Assembly (NCBI GenBank): GCA_025506515.1
Contig: CM046451.1
Location: 39,828,595 to 39,892,594, forward strand
Source of the DNA: Flaveria trinervia
Lineage: Eukaryota > Streptophyta > Magnoliopsida > Asterales > Asteraceae
Length of the DNA: 64,000 nt
Direction of reading: 5' to 3'
In this document: positions 58,302-64,000 of the stretch, in pieces
Numbering within the stretch: position 1 is the stretch's first letter
Layout: each line of letters begins with the position of its first letter
The notes under the pieces: model-generated
Told to the model about the DNA's origin: nothing
The model's input: the letters and a program-made list of their open reading frames with translations, nothing else
Databases searched by the model: none
Position numbers and translations under genes: made by a program

Positions 58302-59008
58302 TGTGAGTTAGCTTAAGCATGAAGAAAAACAGAAGAAAGAAATTTCAGAGAGAAATTCGGGGTTTTATGTTTGGAGGAAGAAGCAGATGATAGAGAGAGG
58401 GGGGAAACCGTTGAGTTTATACGTGAAAAGGATTTTAGACAAAGTTTAATGAAAGAGGATAAACTTTGAAATCTGAATGTCGGGCCCAGCTCTAAAAGAG
58501 TGGTTTACTTTTGCTCAAAAAGTAGTTTTTTTAGAAGTCCAAAAGCTTCCGAAGGTAAATTATCTTCCGAAGTTTTAATGAAAAATCTTCCGAAGCTAAA
58601 ATGACTTCGGAAGAGTTTCAAGAGAGTTTTGAATTTTTTGCTTCAGAAGAGAATTAAAACTTGAATTCTTTGTACACAAAAGAACAAAGCTTCTGAGGGT
58701 TAATTTTGCTTCGGAAGGAAAAGGTCTGTGAAAACATATAAGTGCCAAAGAAAATGTTTAAGCTTTGGAAGATATTTTAGAAATTTCTTCTGAAGGTAAA
58801 ATACTTACGTAGTTATTGTTTTAAAAGCATAAATTTCTTCTGAAGTTAAAATCATAACTTCCGAAGGATCAAAATATTTCAAATATCTAAGGAAAGTCTT
58901 CAAAAAGATTTTCATCCAAAGAAAAACAAGAGCTTATGAAAGTGATGAACTAGACCACTTAGGACACACATATTTTAAGAAATAATATGAATTAGTTTTA
59001 AGAAAAAC
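58302..59008 (-). promoter_or_regulatory. H2 pol to third-ORF spacer with CTTCCGAAG array
   Basis: CTTCCGAAG or its complement lies at 58546, 58564, 58587, 58605 and 58709, with degenerate copies to about 58870. A TATA-like GTATAAAC lies at 58415-58422 on the minus strand, about 115 bp before the ATG. The motif matches the U3 of the H2 LTR (40769-40876). Confidence 0.6.
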
Positions 59009-60332
59009 CTACTCAAAGTTGATCATCCCAATAGCTCATACAAGATATTTAAATCTTTGATCATCAAAATGCTTTGTAAACAGACCAGCATATTGTTCAT
59101 CTGTGTGAACTTTGACGAGTTTAATTAACCCTTTTTTCATAATTATCTCTTATTAAATGATACATAGTATTGATGTGTTTGGTCCTTGAGTGCTGCACAA
59201 GGTTCTCTGTCATTGAGATAGCAATATTGTTGTCTATGTGAATTGGAGTGTCCTTGAAGTTGAAGCCATAGTCTAGCATCTAATTTTGATCCATAGCACT
59301 TGAGCACAGCAGCTTGCAGTAGCAATGTATTCAGCTTCTGAAGTTGATGCAGAGACATGGGATTGTTTCTTGCATTGCCGTGAGACAACCCTTCCACCCA
59401 GAAACTGACATCACCCAGATCTAGACTATGGAGTCTATGCATACAGATTTAAGTCAGGATTCTTGGGATCCCATAAACCAAGTGTTGAAATACCCTTAAG
59501 GTATCTTAAAATCCTTTTGACAGAGATAACATAAGACATCTTAGGGTTAGCTTGATATCTTGCACAGATGTAAGTGGCAAACATAATATCAGGCCTGCTA
59601 GTAGTAAGATACATAAGAGACCCAATCATAGCCATGTATAAGTGCTCATCTACACACTCCCCCTCAAGATCAGGTCCAAGGGAGTGGTTTCTAGCTATGG
59701 GTGTCTTAGCAATCTTACAATCAGTCATGTTGAATCTCTTGAGTATGTCCTAAACATACTTTGACTCACTAGTGAAGATGGCATGTTCAACTTGCTTCAC
59801 TTCAATTCCCAGACAGAAAATGAGTTCCCCCATGGCACTCATTTCAAATCTGTCCTTCATCGGCTTCTCAAAGTCTTTGTAGAGCTTTGGATTAGTAAAA
59901 CCAAAGATGATGTCATCCATATATACTTGAACTTGCAATATGTCAATTCCATGTCCTTTGATGAACAGAGTTCCATCTATAGTACCTCTCCTGTATCCAT
60001 GTTTGCAAACATACTCAGATAGTGTCTCATACCACTTCCCGGGTGCCCGATACAGCCCATAAAGAGCTTTGTCAAGCATGCAGACATAATCAGGATGATC
60101 AAGATCTACAAAACCAGGTGGTTGTTTGACATACACCTCCTCATTAATCACTCAATAAAGAAAAGCACACTTCACATCAAGTTGAAAGACCTTGAAGTTC
60201 TGGGATGCAACAAATGCCTGGAATATCCTAACAGCTTCCAGTCTTGCTACAGGAGCAAAGACATCTATATAGTGAACTACTTCTTCTTGTGTATATCCTT
60301 AAACAACTAGTCTGCCTTTGTTGTTGATGATA
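59009..60332 (-). pseudogene. H2 pol, RT-RH part, 5'-truncated
   Basis: This is the end of Pol: reverse transcriptase with VKQPPGF, CMLDKALYGLYRAPG, YMDD at 59911-59922 (an active-type variant of YVDD) and MSAMGEL; RNase H with SLMYLTTSRPD, a broken tail and stop near 59009. It stops matching at about 60332, within the segment that encodes NNKARLVV in relatives. Bases 60333-60373 fit no pol sequence I can recognise. The rest of H2 would lie beyond the H3 insertion, outside the window. Confidence 0.85.
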
Positions 60333-60419
60333 AAGTGTGTGTTCCCAATATGAACGAGAACAATGAGCATGGATGTTAGGATTCATATTAATAATAACAA
60401 AACTTGATGATTCGATGCT

Positions 60420-60452
60420 AAAATAATAATAATGATGATGATGAACATGATG
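60420..60452. repeat. AAT/GAT trinucleotide repeat
   Basis: A short run of AAT followed by GAT triplets lies within the H3 LTR, with further ATGATG-rich sequence to about 60520. Confidence 0.85.
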
Positions 60453-61253
60453 AACACAATATGTTAATGTTAATGTTTATTGATTTGATGATGAAATCAT
60501 CATCAATGTAGAATGATGATATGATGTTGTTGGTGATGGAACTAATTCCCATACTTGGTGGAGAATTATTCACCTTCACATGATTGATATATGTTGCTAT
60601 ATATACTAATCTAGCAATTACAATAATTACAAAATAAACCCTATAATGTTTTTGTTGCTTTTGTTCTTCAAGTCTTCAACTTTAAGATTATTGGAAATCG
60701 TCAATTTCTTCAAAGGTAGAATACCCAACAATACCTGTGAATCCAAGTATCGCAATCAGGAATTATCAGTGTCGGTTGAAGGCAAGTCAACGTTTGTGGA
60801 ATCAACATTAGCTTGGTTTAATTGTTTTGTAGTAAATTTCAATATCAATAAAGATTCAAGAACACACTAAAAGAAACACAATTAATGAATAATATGTATT
60901 TCATTAAAACATGTTGATGATTACAAATAATGAATGAATGATATTAAATTTTGTGATGAATGATGCGACAACTGCTAGGGTTTCATTGTGAGATTTGATG
61001 TGACGTTTTGCTGTTTGTGGAATTGTTGTATTGCTATTGTTGTTGCCGTCAAAGCCACCCATGATTCAAAAACCTAGGATCCATTTATATAGACAATGGT
61101 GTTTTTGTTATAGGAAACACTGGATCTCTTGGGATTCGAATTGTTTATGATAAGGAATCATCGGATTTCTTAGGATTCGCATAACTGCCTTGTTGACTTC
61201 TTGACTTGTAACACTTGTATTATACAAGTGTTTGGACTCTGCAGGAATAGTGT

Positions 61254-61367
61254 CTTCCGTAGATGTTTTGTTCTTCCATAGAAGTCTTCTTCTTCCGTAG
61301 AAGTTTTGTTCTTCTAAAGCAATCTTGTTCTTCCATAGGAATCTTGTTCTTCCGAAGCAAACTTGTT
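61254..61367 (-). repeat. Six exact 19-bp tandem units in H3 LTR
   Basis: Units start at 61254, 61273, 61292, 61311, 61330 and 61349, each 19 bp with no indels. The plus-strand consensus is about CTTCCRTAGAAGTCTTGTT. They lie in U3 upstream of the TATA box. Substitutions differ between units while the length is fixed. Confidence 0.92.
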
Positions 61368-61663
61368 CTGTAGATCTGGTTGTTCATCCGCATAAGATCT
61401 TTGGATGTAATTTTGCTTAAGAAACATATCTACGGAAGAACAAAATGTTCATCTGTAGATGTTTCTTACACTTGGTCAATTTTAGAAATTGATCAAGTAT
61501 AATGTTGTACCTGCAACCATACATAAATCAACACATATATAAATGGGTTGACCTATATATATAATGCATACACAATAATGAATTACGACCATTCATTAAA
61601 GATATTAATTCAAGTACTAAGCCAATACAAAATGGACTAGATCTACTTATCCTAGACCTAACA

Positions 61664-61676
61664 ATACTCCCCTTTA
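61664..61676 (-). promoter_or_regulatory. H3 polypurine tract
   Basis: The minus strand reads AAAGGGGAGTA just before the LTR start TGTTAGG. Confidence 0.8.
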
Positions 61677-61689
61677 GGCTTAGATACTT

Positions 61690-64000
61690 GTCATCAGTTG
61701 TTCAAACGAAAAGATCTTTCAATCTTACCACCATCCTTTTGTTGAAGTATGATACTGCATCGTTTTGATCATCGTACTTGTACTTGATCTCCATTTTGTA
61801 TGTCCTTTGCAGAGTTTCAAAACTTAGGCCCAAAATGTCTTCTTCAGTGGTGAGTGTTTCCACTACACTTTAATTATGCACTATCTCGAGCTCATCTTCC
61901 TCAGAGATTCTTAATTCTGATACTTCTTCAATGTTGGCTCCTCTCAGCAGCCAAACATCATGTCTTCTTCTTTGTATGCTTTCGCATGTAGTTTTATCCA
62001 CCACTTGAATCATGTGCATATATAAGCATATATCATTCTATGATCTTTCAATTGATAACTTTGGAAAGAACTTATCATGCAGGTATGATGTATAGTTGGG
62101 GTGTAGCAATTTGACTTCTACTGGGTCAAAAATTCTTATATTTTTACCTTTCTTCCCCTCAGCATTCCTTAGAAGCACCATTTCTTTTGTCTTCTCCACA
62201 TATCTCCACTCAGTTATGGGAATAGTGTATTGATTTCCTGCTATGACTTTGATGGCTGCTGTTTTTCTATTTGAGTATCCATTTCTTCTTAAGAGTTCAT
62301 CATTAACCATAGTAGAGGAGTTGATGTTTGACCTTTTTCCTTTTTGAAGTTATTTCTTTTGTTTACTATCTTCCCTCTTAGCCTCCTTCAATACATCATC
62401 TACAAATCTTGTTTTCATCATACCCACTGATATAGAAAAGTCTCTTCCTCTTGGATGGATTGGATAGTTTGAGATGATCAGGCTTTGCAGGTCTTTGATG
62501 TCTCTCCCAGGAAGTCTCAGTAATGTTTCTACATCATGGAAGTATTCAATTCATCCAGATCTCCTCTTGATGATATCACAGTCCCATTCTTGATCCTATT
62601 TCCATGCCATGATTCTGTTGTCTTCTAAAGAGGATGGGCTAGTAATGTGGTCAAACAATTCTATTAGAGTAGACTTCTTCTCTGTGATTTCTCTAACTAT
62701 TGTTCCCAATGGCCACACTTTGCAAGGAATAACTGCTCTTGGTTCTCTGATCAGTTTTTCTTTTCCTTTGTGTTGATCTTTAGATTCAACCGTATAGGAT
62801 CAGCAGGAAGTTTGCTTTGTTGCTCATAAGATAGGTGTAGTGCTTTAGTTCTGAATCTAACTCCAGTATCAAGTTCAACATACATTACATGCTCCATCAT
62901 TCTTCTCAGCTTAGTAATACTTCTTCCTTTAAGCTCATGACCCTTATAGTTGTGACCCTGTAGCCAACATACCATATTGTACTTGATTAGTTTTGTTGTA
63001 TCATAGTGACCTAGATCTTTCTTGATTTTCTGAATGGCTTGAAAAGTGGTTAATGATTCATAGTCATAATTTGGAATTATGGACCTAGCAAGCTCAAACT
63101 CTTTTAGCATATCTTTCATCTCAGTCAAGTTCATTCTTTCAACCATGCCAAATGGGAACCCATGATTGATCAGTGTCATAAACATAGATGACTCGGGCCT
63201 CTCTTCCATAATGTCTTTTGTTGTAAGAAGAACATCACTCTTTGATTCTTCTTGAGCTTTGTTAGATTCATCTTCACTCAGCTCTCTCCATTCAGTATCA
63301 CTCTCAGATTCATCATCATCATGAGCTACTTACTTTAATGGTGACACATCCACTGCAGGAGTATGTTCTGAAGATGTATGCCTTGACTTCTTGGGTGTCT
63401 CGTCAATATTGATTGTTTGTATATTAGTTGAACCCAAATACTTCCTTTTTCTTGAGTATTGCAAAAGTTGCTTTGAAGTTTCAGCAGGTTTATTTAGTTC
63501 CTCTGATTCAGTAGCAGATATCTTCATCTTCAACCGATCAATCTCTTCTTCTTTTCTTCTCAACAAAGCTGATTGATCATAGAGAGACTCATTCATTTGA
63601 TCAACGTTCACCCTTAGCTTTTTATTTTCAATATTCTCATTCTTTGCTGAGTCTTTAAGTTCTTTAATCAGCTCATGCAATGCATCAATCACTTCATTGT
63701 TTTCTTGAATGTTCTCCCTTGATCTTTTTAGACTTGATTCTTGCTTCTCAGCTGGTCATCTTTTACTTTCATCATTCCCTTCAACTCTTGAATTCTTTGC
63801 TTTTTATTGTTAGACTTTACAACAAGCTTGTTGTATTCAGCAACCAGATAACTCTTGTTGAAAAGGATATTAGTATCACTCAGATCATCTCCATTGTAGG
63901 CAATCACATTTACATAGTTTGCCTCTTCTTCTTCTTCCTGATGTTGAGAAGAAATCTCATAAAAATTTACTTCTTCATGGGCTACACTTGCTAAGCTTGA
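61690..64000 (-). pseudogene. H3 third ORF, C-terminal part, runs off the window
   Basis: Glu/Lys-rich coiled coil (63700-63990 and 63330-63692, the latter with ELIKELKDS and RRKEEEIDRLK) is followed by a basic YSRKRKYLG patch. Next is a folded-looking region of 152 codons (62751-63209: HGFPFGMVERMN, WLQGHNYKG), then a broken stretch with RIMAW, EYFHDVETLLRLPG, and finally IRIFDP with HPNYTSYLHDKFF (62038-62310). The last two blocks match the C-terminus of the E3 third ORF (RIIAW, EYFRFPHDLKTLPG, IRLFDP), which identifies the ORF. The N-terminal domain would lie to the right of the window. Frames break near 62330, 62550 and 63230. Confidence 0.72.

Larger units (their letters stand above)
60374..61663 (-). 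mobile_element. H3 3' LTR
   Basis: This 1,290-bp LTR runs from plus TGTTAGGATTC to CCTAACA, next to a polypurine tract. A minus-strand TATA box CTATATAAATGG lies at 61081-61092, with a 19-bp tandem array upstream of it (61254-61367). The 5' LTR is outside the window, so the target-site duplication (left flank ATGGA at 60369-60373) cannot be checked. Confidence 0.8.

Noticed and set aside
60420..60520. A separate AT-rich MITE
   Set aside because: It lies within the H3 LTR bounds and shows no terminal inverted repeats of its own.

Overview
The window is plant nuclear DNA made entirely of nested Ty1/copia LTR retrotransposons. I see no host gene, tRNA, rRNA or CRISPR array. Evidence for a plant: copia-order pol genes (protease, GAG-pre-integrase, integrase, reverse transcriptase, RNase H), primer-binding sites matching initiator tRNA-Met, and Sirevirus-type elements (two CCHC knuckles in Gag, a stop and frame change between gag and pol, a long extra ORF after pol). 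A eudicot, perhaps an asterid, is likely, but the species cannot be read from the sequence.

Layout. H0 is a decayed + strand gag remnant (1-1780). H1 is a - strand Sirevirus-like element: 3' LTR 1781-2628, extra ORF 3092-5098 continuing at 34536-36302, pol 36928-40215. H1's extra ORF is split by E1, a different - strand copia lineage (5099-34535; LTRs 5099-6028 and 12251-12925 plus 34290-34535). E1's 5' LTR is split by E2, a + strand Sirevirus-like element (12926-34284) flanked by a perfect TGATG target duplication. E2 contains an 8.9-kb tandem duplication: a truncated first copy (12926-21770), a scrap of E1 LTR (21771-21841), then a complete second copy (21842-34284). H1's pol is cut by H2 (- strand; 3' LTR 40216-40998, extra ORF 41011-42269 and 55743-58301, pol 59009-60332). 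H2's extra ORF is split by E3 (- strand, 42270-55742, both LTRs, TSD TTTGG/TCTGG). H2's pol is cut by H3 (- strand; 3' LTR 60374-61663, extra ORF 61690 to the right edge).

Main biology. Five independent elements (E2, E3, H1, H2, H3) carry a third ORF of roughly 1,100-1,400 codons in the position often called env-like. I see no signal peptide or membrane segment in it. Where the parts are present they are a related N-terminal domain, a Ser/Thr/Pro-rich linker, a strongly basic NLS-like cluster, coiled coil and a C-terminal block. In the four elements where the pol to third-ORF spacer is visible (E2, E3, H1, H2), it holds an array of short palindromes or hairpins of the same motif class as that element's own LTR, followed by a TATA-like box and then the third-ORF ATG. 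This looks like an internal promoter for the third ORF and is the strongest candidate here for a poorly described system. In several places the spacing is strikingly regular: six 16-bp palindromes at 30/30/20/30/30 bp in E3 LTRs, a 38-39 bp hairpin array in the E2 spacer, and six exact 19-bp units in the H3 LTR.

Caution: almost every ORF is broken by single-base indels. The two E2 copies differ mostly by private indels, often in short homopolymers, so part of the breakage, and possibly the tandem duplication itself, may be sequencing or assembly error.
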